Source: Bathynomus jamesi (Eukaryota; Arthropoda; Malacostraca; Isopoda; Cirolanidae). From it: 64,000 nucleotides of DNA. Of this stretch, positions 20,586 through 30,859 are shown piece by piece. Position 1 is the first letter of the stretch; each line of letters starts with the position of its first letter. The notes under the pieces were generated by a model that was given only the letters and a program-made list of their open reading frames with translations, was not told the DNA's origin and searched no databases. The translations under genes and the position numbers were made by a program. The stretch is from positions 199,501-263,500 of the forward strand of contig JAJOZX010003304.1 of assembly GCA_023014485.1 (NCBI GenBank). Direction: 5' to 3'.

Positions 20586-21804
20586 CAGGGTGTACATAAA
20601 GTCAGGATCTATTTTTGTGAAATAATTATTTTTTTCTATTTTTCTTTTCAGAAGTCCTTAGAATGAATACAGAAGAGCGTGTGGCAATAGTAATTTGGCG
20701 AATCGAGGGAAAGAAATACAATGACATCAGAGAGAAGTTTAGAAGGATATTTCATAAGCCGGGGCCAATAGACAAGAGAATACGAAAATTGGTGAAGAAA
20801 TTTAAACGAATGGGATCTGTAAATGATGAAGCAAGATCAGGACCACCATGTATGTCAGATCTTACCGTGAATGCAGTACGCGGAATTATCACTGAGGAGC
20901 CACGTACGTCCGTTCGTGCTGCATCACACAGACTCGGCCTCCCGACGTCATCTGTGCACAAAATTCTGAAAGTTAATTTGCAGAAGAAAAGCTATCATTT
21001 GCAGGTTTTACATGATTTACATGAAGATGATTTCCCTCGACGAAGTGCTGTGTGTGCTGATCTCGTAGAACAAATTTGGAGTGATAATTTAATGAACAAC
21101 ATTCTCTTTAGTGATGAAGCCACTTTCCATACGTGTGGAAAAGTAAATCGCCATAACTGTCGAATTTGGGCAGATGAAAGACCGAATGATTTCGTCCAAA
21201 ATTGGGAGAGAGACTCACCTAAAGTTAATGTCTGGATGGGTTTAACAAAATCTAAGGTTTATGGTCCTTTTTTCTTTGCTGAAGCTACAGTTACGGGGCT
21301 TATTTATCTGGACATGTTGCAGCAATTCCTTGAACCTCAGCTGATTGGGGATAGGATTGTTAGTACCGTCGTCTATCAACATGATGGTGCTCCTTGTCAC
21401 TATGCCAAAATTGTTCAGGATTATCTAAATGGACGTTTTCCAAATCGCTGGATCGGACGCGGAAGCAACAGACCTTGGCCAGCGAGATCACCAGATTTAA
21501 CCCCTTTAGATTTCTTTGCATGGGGCTTTATCAAATCGCACGTCTATCAAACGAAGATTACGAGTCTTGAAAACTTACGTACACGTATACGAACTGCTGC
21601 AGATAACATAACCCCGCAAATGCTCCAGAATGTGTTTAGAAATGCTGCGGAACGATTTGAGCTGTGCAGGGATACTGATGGGCGTCACGTCGAATCCTAC
21701 TCTTAATTATTTAATAAATGTTACCACTTTATCATTTTATGATTGAATTCCATATAATTTCCAAGTGCTTCACAAAAATAGATCCTGACTTTATGTACAC
21801 CCTG
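20586..21804 (+). mobile_element. Complete DD41D mariner element (copy 2), perfect ends
   Basis: 36-base terminal inverted repeats starting CAGGGTGTACATAAAGTC are identical at both ends, and TA flanks each (20584-20585; 21805-21806). Length 1219 bases. With an uninterrupted transposase, this is the best candidate in the window for a recently active element. Inserted in AT microsatellite within Mdm2 intron 4, antisense to the gene. Confidence 0.93.
20663..21706 (+). CDS. Mariner-type transposase, 347 aa, DD41D
   Basis: Two N-terminal helix-turn-helix units (residues about 1-105: TEERVAIVIWRIEGKKYND; TSVRAASHRLGLPTSSVHKI) precede the DDE/D nuclease. The triad is Asp151 (LFSDEATF), Asp241 (YQHDGAPCH) and Asp283 (SPDLTPLDFF), with 41 residues between the last two. 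The frame is uninterrupted and of normal length, with short UTRs inside the inverted repeats. It belongs to the same broad group as the 362-aa protein at 11778 but is clearly a different family; the rearranged copy at 10396-10938 is its closest relative here. Confidence 0.92.
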   Translation: MNTEERVAIVIWRIEGKKYNDIREKFRRIFHKPGPIDKRIRKLVKKFKRMGSVNDEARSGPPCMSDLTVNAVRGIITEEPRTSVRAASHRLGLPTSSVHKILKVNLQKKSYHLQVLHDLHEDDFPRRSAVCADLVEQIWSDNLMNNILFSDEATFHTCGKVNRHNCRIWADERPNDFVQNWERDSPKVNVWMGLTKSKVYGPFFFAEATVTGLIYLDMLQQFLEPQLIGDRIVSTVVYQHDGAPCHYAKIVQDYLNGRFPNRWIGRGSNRPWPARSPDLTPLDFFAWGFIKSHVYQTKITSLENLRTRIRTAADNITPQMLQNVFRNAAERFELCRDTDGRHVESYS

Positions 21805-21816
21805 TATATACACATA

Positions 21817-23079
21817 CAGGGGTTGGACAAAATAATATGAACACCTTGATAAATGGCGGTTTTTATTCTTAATATGGAGTTGGTCCTCCTTTAGCGGCAA
21901 TAACAGCTGCAATGCGTCGGGGAATTGATTCATACAGCTTTTGGACAGTGGCTAGAGGAATCCTGAGCGATTCTTCGAGCAAACCCTGCTCCAGTTCCTC
22001 CAAAGACGCCGGCGGTGGGAATCGGCTTCTGACCTGCTGCTCCAACTGACACCACAGATGCTCGATAATGTTAAGATCCGGGGATTGTGGAGGCCAACCC
22101 AAGCGTTCTACTTCACTAACATGCTCTTCAAACCAGTTTTTAACGACCCCAGCGGTGTGGATTGGTGCATTATCATCCTGGAAGACGGCGCCGCCATTGG
22201 GAAACAGCGTTTGGACCATGGGATGGACCTGGTCAGCCAATACTGACAGATAGACCTGGGCGTTAACCCTACCATGAAGTACTACAGCTGGGCCGAGAGT
22301 ATTCCACGATATTGCTGCCCAAACCATCACAAATCCGCCTCCATGCTTAACGGTTGGGGTCAGGCAGTCGGGGTCATAAGCGTCTTTAGGCTGTCTCCAG
22401 ACGTAAACTCGACCGGAACATGGAAACAGCGTAAAGGAGGATTCGTCGGAGTAGACTACATCCACCGGTCCATTGACCAATTCTTATGGTCATTACACCA
22501 TTTTCTGCGCCGCTCAATGTTGATGTGCGAAAGGAAGGGTTTGGCAATTGCAGCCCTCCCATGGTATCCAGCTCCATGGAGCTCGCGACGTACAGTTCTG
22601 CTCGATACCGGGCTTGCAAGATGCTGGTTAAGCTCTGCAGTCACTTTTGGAGCTGTGGTCTTATGGTTCTTTGTCACAATGCGCTTTAGCACCCGGCGGT
22701 CTCGATCACACAGCTTCTTCTTGCGTCCACTATTGCATTTGTCGGTGCTTGTCTTTCCATGGTTTTGGTATGCAGACATGACCATAGAGACAGTTCCTCT
22801 GGATACATTGAACATCTGAGCGGTTTTCGTCACCGATGCACCAGCCATCCGCGCTCAGACAATTTGCCCTCTTTGGAAGTCTGACAGGTCTTTCATAACT
22901 GCTAATTCATAATTCACTCAGATCTGTAAAAACAACGTGAGGGTTATAACATGACGTATACACTCTCTGTTACGCATTTAAATAGGTTTGCTAGTCATTT
23001 GACCGTTTACTTTGTGTCTGAGCAGTCCGTAAAGATAACCGGTGAAATCGGAGGGTGTTCATATTTTGTCTAACCCCTA
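21817..23079 (-). mobile_element. Tc1-like element, DD36E type, one frameshift
   Basis: Left end CAGGGGTTGGACAAAATAAT, right end in reverse TAGGGGTTAGACAAAATATG, both flanked by TA. The transposase lies on the minus strand in two overlapping frames. Only 12 bases, including a TA-rich link, separate it from the mariner at 20586-21804. Confidence 0.9.
21869..22848 (-). pseudogene. Tc1-like transposase, frameshifted
   Basis: The first frame (22848-22456) holds the paired-type HTH domains: TKTAQMFNVSRGTVSMVM, a GRKKK hinge and SSRTVRRELHGAGY. The second (22480-21869) begins before VVYSDESSFTLFP (first Asp) and continues with GGGFVMVWAAISW, VFQDDNAPIHTA (second Asp) and SPDLNIIEHLW (Glu). I count 36 residues between Asp and Glu, the DD36E spacing reported for Incomer-type elements, against 34 in classic Tc1. 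One indel near 22465-22480, just before the first catalytic Asp, breaks the gene; otherwise it looks complete and young. Confidence 0.85.
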
Positions 23080-23099
23080 TATATATATATATTTATATA

Positions 23100-23674
23100 A
23101 CGGGTGTCCGAGGATTATCTGTACAATTTTTGCCTGTTATTAAAAGTCAACCATGAAGTGTAGAAATTCCAGTGTTATCCCATTTTACAGAGAATCTCAT
23201 TAAGTTTTTTCTGATACCACGTTTTGACAAGTTTTTTAGAAATGTACGCGGGTGACAGACATTGATGATTTAAAAGCAAGAATCACAGCTGCTATTGAGC
23301 GAATTGATGTGGATATATGCTGCAGCGTACATGGCAACATTTGGAGTATCGATTGGATGTTTTGCGAATCACTAATGGTGCACATATCGAATGTTTGTAA
23401 CAACGTTACTTTAATAAAAGAAACTTTTGAAAATACAGATTCTAAATAATCTTGTTTAAGAATTTTACGTGTGTTATCAAGAATTTTATTAAAAGATGAA
23501 ATTGTACAGATAGTGTTCGGACACACTGGAATTTCTAAAAAACTTGTCAAAACTTGGTATCAGAAAAAACTTAATGAGATTCTCTGTAAAATGGGACAAC
23601 ACTGGAATTTCTACACTTCATGGTTGACTTTTAATAACAGCCAAAAATTGTAGAGATAATTCTCGGACACCCTG
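23100..23674 (+). mobile_element. Mariner derivative with about 145-bp inverted repeats
   Basis: GGGTGTCCGAGGATTATCT... at 23102 and its mirror ending ...TCTCGGACACCCTG at 23674 match over about 145 bases with few differences. The centre (about 23250-23440, plus strand) encodes the last part of a transposase (VTDIDDLKARITAAIERIDVD..., then LDVLRITNGAHIE in a shifted frame). The catalytic region is deleted. Inserted at TA in AT-rich sequence. Confidence 0.75.
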
Positions 23675-23713
23675 TATATATTATATATATTTATTTATAT
23701 ATTTTTATATATA

Positions 23714-23938
23714 CACGGTGAACCAAAAGTAGGTGGACAGTAGGTTGAATACGGTTTGTGTTATATTATATTATAACTATGGTGTTCATTATAACTATGG
23801 TGTTTGTGTTATATTATATTAAATATTATAACTAAATTTATTTAAATTTTATTTTGTATTATAGTATACAAAAAAATTAAATATGTATTCTCAAAATAAA
23901 CATTATCATTTACTGTCCACCTACATTTGGTTCACCCT
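23714..23938 (+). mobile_element. 225-bp MITE, orientation 1 of an inverted pair
   Basis: The ends GGTGAACCAAAAGTAGGTGG and CCACCTACATTTGGTTCACC form a terminal inverted repeat. It contains two copies of ATTATAACTATGGTGTT and no coding sequence. Nearly identical, in reverse, to 25403-25626. Confidence 0.75.
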
Positions 23939-24083
23939 ATATATATTATATTTATATATATATATTATATATTATTTATATATATATTATATATTATGTA
24001 TATTATATATTATTTATATTATATATTATTTATATTATATATTATGTTATTTATATTATATATTATATATTATTTATATTATA

Positions 24084-24495
24084 CAGGGTGTCCCGTAAGT
24101 CTGGACCCATAGGGCAAAATTAATAAAATTACAAAATAGTCCCAGTTTCGCTGGACATGCGTCGAAGTGACTTCTTGGGACTGACAGCGAAGCTAGCCAA
24201 CACATTGGTACTGGTTTCGTCTTCCGTAACAGTCCTTGAAGGTCCTCTGCGAGGCTTGTCAGCTACGGATCCAGTTTCCTTAAATTTGGCTATCAACTTG
24301 CCAACACATCTGTGTGTGATTGGTGCGCGGTCTGGATGCATATTGTTGAATTCTTCGGCCACTTCCCGGTGACTGCGGGTCCCGACCAGCAAAATAACTT
24401 GAACTCTCTCCTCTCTAGTCAGTGACATGGTTTACCTGCAACATAATAAAAAAATATTATAAATCCCTATGGGTCCAGACTTACGGGACACCCTG
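24084..24495 (-). mobile_element. 412-bp mariner derivative retaining the DNA-binding half
   Basis: The ends CAGGGTGTCCCGTAAGTCTG and its mirror lie between TA dinucleotides (24082-24083; 24496-24497). The inverted repeat continues inward through GACCCATAGGG. The only gene is a 99-codon frame on the minus strand. The whole element lies between the two inverted MITEs at 23714 and 25403. Confidence 0.85.
24129..24428 (-). CDS. Truncated mariner transposase: helix-turn-helix domain only (99 aa)
   Basis: It starts MSLTREERVQVILLVGTRSH and continues EVAEEFNNMHPD, VGKLIAKFKETGSVAD, a basic KPRRGPSR hinge and KKSLRRMSSETGTIL before a stop. These are the first HTH, the linker and the start of the second HTH of a mariner transposase; the catalytic domain is absent by deletion. 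The frame has its own Met and stop and no internal stop. Such a product could bind element ends without cutting, but expression is unknown. Confidence 0.7.
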   Translation of the reverse strand: MSLTREERVQVILLVGTRSHREVAEEFNNMHPDRAPITHRCVGKLIAKFKETGSVADKPRRGPSRTVTEDETSTNVLASFAVSPKKSLRRMSSETGTIL

Positions 24496-24496
24496 T

Positions 24497-25402
24497 ATAT
24501 TATATATTATTTATATTATATATATATATATACTTATATATATATTATATACTTATATATATATTATATAATATATATATATTATATATATACTTATATA
24601 TATATATATTATATACTTATATATATATATATATATTATATACTTATTATATATATATATATTATATACTTATTATATATATATATATTATATACTCTAT
24701 ATATATATATATTATATATATATATATATTTACATATATATATTATATATTTACATATATATATTATATATTTACATATATATATTATATATTTACATAT
24801 ATATATTATATATTTACATATATATATTATATATTTACATATATATATATATTTACATATATATATTATATTTACATATATATATTATATATTTACATAT
24901 ATATTTATATATTTACATATATATATTAGATATTTACATATATATATTATATATTTACATATATATATTAGATATACATATATATATTAGATATTTACAT
25001 ATATATATTAGATATTTACATATATATATTAGATATTTACATATATATATTAGATATTTACATATATATATTAGATATTTACATATATATATTAGATATT
25101 TACATATATATATTAGATATTTACATATATATATTAGATATTTACATATATATATTAGATATTTACATATATATATTAGATATTTACATATATATTAGAT
25201 ATTTACATATATATATTAGATATTTACATATATATTAGATATTTACATATATATTAGATATTTACATATATATTAGATATTTATATATATATTAGATATT
25301 TACATATATATATTAGATATTTATATATATATATTAGATTTATATATATATTATATTTATATATATATATATAATATATATATATATATTTATATATATA
25401 TA
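24497..25402. repeat. AT-rich minisatellite, 21-bp unit
   Basis: AT microsatellite passing into a tandem array. From about 24925 to 25345 the unit GATATTTACATATATATATTA (21 bases, given once) repeats about 20 times with small length changes; from about 24729 to 24925 a related unit lacks the G. Open frames through it (Tyr-Ile runs) are composition artefacts. Confidence 0.9.
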
Positions 25403-25626
25403 GGGTGAACCAAAAGTAGGTGGACAGTAAATGATAACGTTTATTTTGAGAATACATATTTAATTTTTTTGTATACTATAATACAAAATAAAATTTAAAT
25501 AAATTTAGTTATAATATTTAATATAATATAACACAAACACCATAGTTATAATGAACACCATAGTTATAATATAATATAACACAAACCGTATTCAACCTAC
25601 TGTCCATCTACTTTTGGTTCACCGTG
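25403..25626 (-). mobile_element. MITE, inverted partner of 23714-23938
   Basis: Reverse complement of the MITE at 23714-23938 with only isolated differences (for example CCATCTAC for CCACCTAC near the right end). The two copies enclose 1.46 kb that contains a mariner derivative and the minisatellite. Confidence 0.75.
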
Positions 25627-25628
25627 TA

Positions 25629-25673
<45 letters not shown>

Positions 25674-26641
25674 TTTATATATTATGTTATAATGTTTCAG
25701 ACCAACAAAGACCCTAGGATCCACTCATGGCTGGTCTACCTAACTGTGTTCGTAATCGTGTATTGTGTACTGTATGTCCTCCGTGGTGGCGGAGGGGACC
25801 TACAATTTTACGTGGGTTCCGAACCACAAGAACATAAGAAATTTATGTAAAAACTGCCGGTAATGTGGCAACGACCAATTTTTACGAAACTAAATAATTA
25901 TCAATTTAAAACTAATTAATTATCGATTTAAAACTAAAGATAGAATCTCTCGATCCAGAGGATCAAGTCATAATAGACTACTATCCACAAATGTTACACT
26001 CTATATCTATTTATAACGGACATGCAAATATATCAGATCCAAAGAATCCAGTCAATTTCATTACGGTATCCATCAAGTCACGGTCCATATCGATTGCGGA
26101 CCAAGTCAAAATTTACAACCATATACATTACAATATATACACTTACGAGGAAAAGTGTAGGTGTGGCTGTAAAGACTGTACAGTAATGTAGAAATGTGTG
26201 TGCACCCATTATGGGTCTCCCATTTAAAGGTGTTTGTGGGGCAAGTGAAGATCATGAGTTTTTCAATACCTCACAGTACTATGGGGGGCACCGCTCGGCA
26301 GAGGAATCTCTTTAAATGGGGTGTGTAAGGACAGAGAGTATCCCCTAACCCAAGACGCTGCCTCCCTATATCCCACAACACTTGTGTTGAGCTGTGGGAT
26401 CTATCCCCACAAAGCCTTAATTTTACTACCTTAAACTATACCCTTTCTATCAACATGCGCGTCTAATCGATTTTTAAACATGTTTATAGACGTGCTACTA
26501 ATTACTTCTACCGGCAAACTATTCCAGCTATTTACTATTCTATGCGTAAAAAAGTTTTTCGCAACTGCTGTCTCGAACCTTCTACTTGTCAACTTACACC
26601 CGTTATTTCTAGTCCTATTATATTGAGATATTTCGAAAAAG

Positions 26642-29109
26642 CTATCTTACGTTATCAAACCCATTCATAATTTTGAAAACCTGGATTAGATCACCCCTTA
26701 ACCTCCTAGTCTCGAGAGTAGTCAATTTTAACTCCTTAAGCCTATCCTCGTACGACTTTGACCTAAGAGACGGAATCATCTTAGTTGCTCGTCTTTGAAC
26801 TCTTTCGATTTTGTCTATATCTTTGCGCATATGCGAATTCCAAAATTGGACCGAGTACTCCAAATGGGGTCTAACTAATGATTTATAAAGAGGAACTATA
26901 ATATCGCGCGATTTGTACTCAAAATTTCGAGCTATAAACCCTAACACTTTGTTCGCCTTATTGACCGCTGCTGTACTTTGTTTCGCTACTTTTAAATCAC
27001 CAGTGACTATAACTCCTAAATCTTTTTCCTGCTCTACGCTTGTTAAATCTTTCCCTGACATACTATACGCAAAATTACCGTTACGCGAACGTATATGCAA
27101 AATTTTGCACTTATCCACGTTAAATCTCATTTGCCATGTGACTGACCAATCAACGATTTTATTCAGATCTTCCTGAATGTTACCTCTATCTTCGTCATTA
27201 ATCGCCCTACCACCCAGCTTCGTGTCATCCGCAAACTTTGAAACTGTACTGACTAGGCCGACACCTAAATCGTTAATATATATAAGAAAAAGCAAGGGGC
27301 CCAATACAGAACCCTGAGGAACGCCACTCGCTACATTAGCCCAACACGACCGCTCCATCAACGACCACACTCTGTTTCCTGCCTCGCAACCACTCTTCTA
27401 GCCAATTTATTACTACACCCCTGATTCCATGAGCCTTAGTTTTTTCAATGAGTCTTTTGTGCGGCACGGTGTCAAACGCTTTTTGAAAATCTAAATACAC
27501 TACATCAACCGCCCGATGTCTATCGTAAACGTCAACCATGCTTTGGAAAAATTCTAAAAGATTAGTTAAGCAAGATTTGTTTCGCCTAAAACCGTGCTGC
27601 GTATTTCTAACCAGATTATACACTTCTAAGTGTTCGACTATACGATCCCTAATTATTGATTCCAGTAGCTTACCTACAACAGACGTTAAACTGAGTGGCC
27701 TATAATTTCCCGCCGCACCTTTATCGCCTTTCTTAAAGATAGGTGTTACGTTTGCTAACGAAATTATCTGGTACGCACCCCTCAGAAATAGACGCATTAA
27801 AAATCTTTGTTAGCGGCACAACAATGCTATCTTTTAATTCTTTTAGTTGTATGGGATATATGGAATAAGGACCCGGTGATTTACGCGTTTTCATTTTATC
27901 AATATAGCGCATTACTTCCCCTTCACTAACGACAATATTATCCAAAATATTACCATTATCAAAAGGTATTATGTCTATGACCGTAGGGATATTCGTTACA
28001 TCTTCTATAGTAAAAACTGACGTAAAAAATTCGTTTAGCAAGGTAGCCATTTCCTTGTTTTCAGAGACTAGATCTCCATTTACATTTTTCAATGGACCTA
28101 AGACACTTTTTACTGGATTTCTATTATTGACGTATTGAAAGAATCGTTTGGGGTTTTCTTTACCGTCACGAGCTATGGAGATTTCAAATTCGCGCTTGGA
28201 CTTTTTTATTACACTTTTCGCTTCACGCCTCAGATATATGTAGTTGTTTCGTAACAAATTGTCTTTATCGCACTTATGTTGCCTATAAGCCCTATCTCTA
28301 CTCTTTATAATGTCTCGTACTCTAGAAGTAAACCACAAGGGCTTGTTGTTTACTTTCGCACGCTTAATTTTGTACGGTACACATTCCTCATTTATAGTCC
28401 TAAATACCGTTACGAACGATTCCCACATTAGTTTTGCGTTGGAGTTCCCCATTACGTTTTCCCAATTGATGTGTGAAAATTTATTTCGAAATTTACTAAA
28501 GTCTGCGTGCTGGAAGTTAGGAATTTTAGTCGAGTTAGTTGGTTTCGAGTGACTTACTGAGAGGACAAACTCTACCATATTGTGATCGCTATTGCTCAAC
28601 GGTTCTATTACTTGAAGATCAGTAATTAGCCTATCATCCGTACTTATTACTAAATCTAAAATACTGTCCAACCTCGTAGGTTCCCCAACCTTTTGAATAA
28701 GAAAGCTATCCTCGAGAAAATTAACTAAACGATTACCTTCCGCGTCTCCCTGCATTGTATCGTAATTCACGTTGGCGCAATTAAAGTCACCCATAACTAA
28801 AGCCTGCTCACTACCGATTATTCTCTTTAGTTCACGATATAACGCTTCGTCCGTATCAGCTGTTTGATTTGGGAGCCTATATATAACCGCAACAAGAAGT
28901 TTGAAATCGTTCAATTTAAGTTCTGCTATAGTCGAATCTATCGGTTCTGGAATTGAGTGCTTTACTTCTATAACGTTCGCAATATTATCTTTGATATACA
29001 ACATAACACCGCCTCCTCGCCTACCTATTCTGTTTTTAACAAAAAGTCTATAACCTTTAATTTGATATTCCCCTACAGTCACGTGTTTCAGTGCTAAGCC
29101 ACGATTCAT
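26642..29109 (-). pseudogene. LINE ORF2: endonuclease and reverse transcriptase
   Basis: The first frame (29109-27733) is an APE-type endonuclease, with GRRGGGVMLYIKD, VMGDFNCANVNYD (metal-binding Asp/Asn) and SNSDHNMVEF (catalytic SDH), leading into a linker. The reverse transcriptase follows in two more frames (27797-27336; 27370-26642): KSPGP, ANVTPIFKKGDKG, YRPLSLTS, DFQKAFDTVPH (first Asp), GVPQGSVLGPLLF, SKFADDTKLGG (FADD active site) and a thumb/C-terminal region LEYSVQFWN...ERVQRRATKMI. Frameshifts near 27760 and 27350 break one polyprotein; no conserved motif is lost. Normal size for the CR1 group. Confidence 0.88.
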
Positions 29110-29289
29110 TTATCGCAATTAAATCATAGTCTTTACAAGCAATTAAGGAAAAAAATTCGTTTATTTTATTTCGTAGGCTACGAGCATTTAAGGATAGAAC
29201 CTTCAAATTGCTTGCAATTACGACACCTTCGCGAGCGCGGGGGAAACTTGTAGAATTTACGCTGGGACCGTTCGAGTTACGGCAGCCTG

Positions 29290-30109
29290 AAAAGAAGAGA
29301 CAGTATTATGAAATAGTCTTCCTAAACGCGCAGCTCCTACGTCATTAAGATGAAGTCCATCTCCGAGGAACAAGTCCCTCCTGCCGTAGAAACTGTTCCA
29401 AAAATTTGCAAAATGCACTCCTTCCTGTTGTCAAAGAGACTTTAGGTTATTGTTAATATAGGTCGCCTTGCTGTAGAAATCGTTACGATGGATAATTCGA
29501 GGAAGTATACCTGTTAAAACAATCTTATTAGTTTTTTCCTTTAATCGCTCTAGTAAGTCCCTGTACCTAGCCAGCAGTTCTTCCGATCTAGAATTTAAAA
29601 CGTTATTAGTACCGACATGAATAACACGGTGTGTCCTCGGAGGTACCATCTGTAAATTGGTCAACACTATTAGTTATATCCTCCACCCTTGCACCAGGGT
29701 AGCAGTAACGGCGCCTACGACGAGGGTTTCTCCCACAGAATTCCTCGAGCTGCCCTCGAACAATGGAATCGCCAACGAGTCGTATTTCCGGTTCATCAGC
29801 ATCTTCGAAACCTAAAACAGAAAACTTATTGCTTGTTATTACTGGTAGACAAGTCTTTGCTTTTCGCACTCGAACGAAGGGTTGGGAACTAGGGGAAGAG
29901 AGAGGGCTATTAATACTATTTATATTATTAGTAGAAACTGAGGTAGGAGGGGTCGAAACTGGAGTCTCAAGGGAATCCAATTTTGCCGTCAGAAGCATCA
30001 CGCTTTCTTGAAGCCTCACCCTGGCCTCCCTCTCACGGTCTAATTCGTTCCTCAGGACTTCCATGCTTGAGCACCACCTGCAAACTAATTGTTCATTATT
30101 ATTAGCCAT
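29290..30109 (-). pseudogene. LINE ORF1 with SGNH esterase domain
   Basis: It starts MANNNEQLVCRWCSSMEVL, a Cys-containing start running into a coiled coil (RNELDREREARVRLQESVM), then a Ser/Pro linker. An SGNH-hydrolase-like domain follows: VGDSIVRGQ (nucleophile Ser block), VIHVGTNNVL (the Gly/Asn block, in a shifted frame, 29667-29431) and DGLHLNDVGAARLG at about 29330-29370 (the Asp-His block). Esterase ORF1 proteins are known in CR1-clade LINEs. At least two frameshifts interrupt the frame. Confidence 0.75.
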
Positions 30110-30120
30110 TGTAAACGCGT

Positions 30121-30850
30121 AAGCGGCAAATTTCCCCCCCCCCCAAAAAAAAAAAAAAACGAGCGTTTGGAAATTAATAAATTACAACGTAGGTCTACCG
30201 CGTGCTTATTGTGCCGTCACCTGCGAAAACCCGCAAAATTGTTCTTGAAACGCAGAAACAGGTTCTTGTAACACAATTTTATGCTAAATGAATATATAAT
30301 TAAGCTACCGACGAAAGAATGTTAAAGAAAAAGTATTAAATGAAACTTATCTGGTCACTGTTTACTGACTTAATCCTTTTTTTCCCACGGTAGGTGACCT
30401 TTTTGGAGGTCAGGTAGTGTGTGAAGGAAAAATGAACCTTAAGAAAACACGTTTCTGATAGATTTGAAAAACAACAAAGGCAAACCAAGGGAATTTCAAC
30501 CCTATGACTGCACGTTGTCTGATTGATTTGAAAAACAACAAAGGCAAACCAAGGGAATTTCAACCCTATGACTGCACGTTGTCTGATTGATTTGAAAAAC
30601 AAACAAGGAAGTAGCCTTGGTTTGATCAAATAATATAGTACTGAATAACGTCAATAAATTAAATATATTCGTTAATGAATGATTAGTAGCACAAAGTAAT
30701 TTAGTTAAGAATGCACGGAACACTTTTTTTTTTAAAACACTTCAACGAAAACCACTTATTCAATTGATAACAGGACACTCGATAAAAAACGTCTGTTCAC
30801 AAGGAAAGACTGATCACGACTGGAGGCAAGTGAGCGGAGGCAAGTCGTTA
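30121..30850. repeat. Region with a 64-bp tandem repeat; otherwise unassigned
   Basis: Units starting at 30461, 30525 and 30589 repeat every 64 bases (two complete, one partial), each beginning GATTTGAAAAACAA. The region may be the LINE's 5' UTR, where tandem repeats occur, but that is inference. A mixed C/A homopolymer run lies at 30136-30160. Confidence 0.6.
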
Positions 30851-30859
30851 CAGTACAAG

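Larger units (their letters stand above)
25685..30120 (-). mobile_element. CR1-like LINE, nearly full length
   Basis: From the 3' end, near 25685 in an AT tract, to ORF1 at 30109: 3' UTR (25685-26640), ORF2 with endonuclease and reverse transcriptase (26642-29109), and ORF1 with an esterase domain (29290-30109). The 3' end ATTATAACATT... joins AT repeat without a poly-A tail, as in CR1/L2-clade elements, which end in short repeats. ORFs carry a few frameshifts. A sister copy is at 31985-34684 and a relic at 2040-3018. Confidence 0.85.

Noticed and set aside
24469..24990. 173-aa open frame of Tyr/Ile/His repeats
   Set aside because: Translation of AT microsatellite and minisatellite; absence of stops follows from the repeat unit, as at 20391-20625, 23883-24112 and 36945-37154.
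24925..25345. Possible CRISPR-like array (regular 21-bp repeat)
   Set aside because: Units are contiguous with no unique spacers and almost only A and T. It is a minisatellite in animal DNA.
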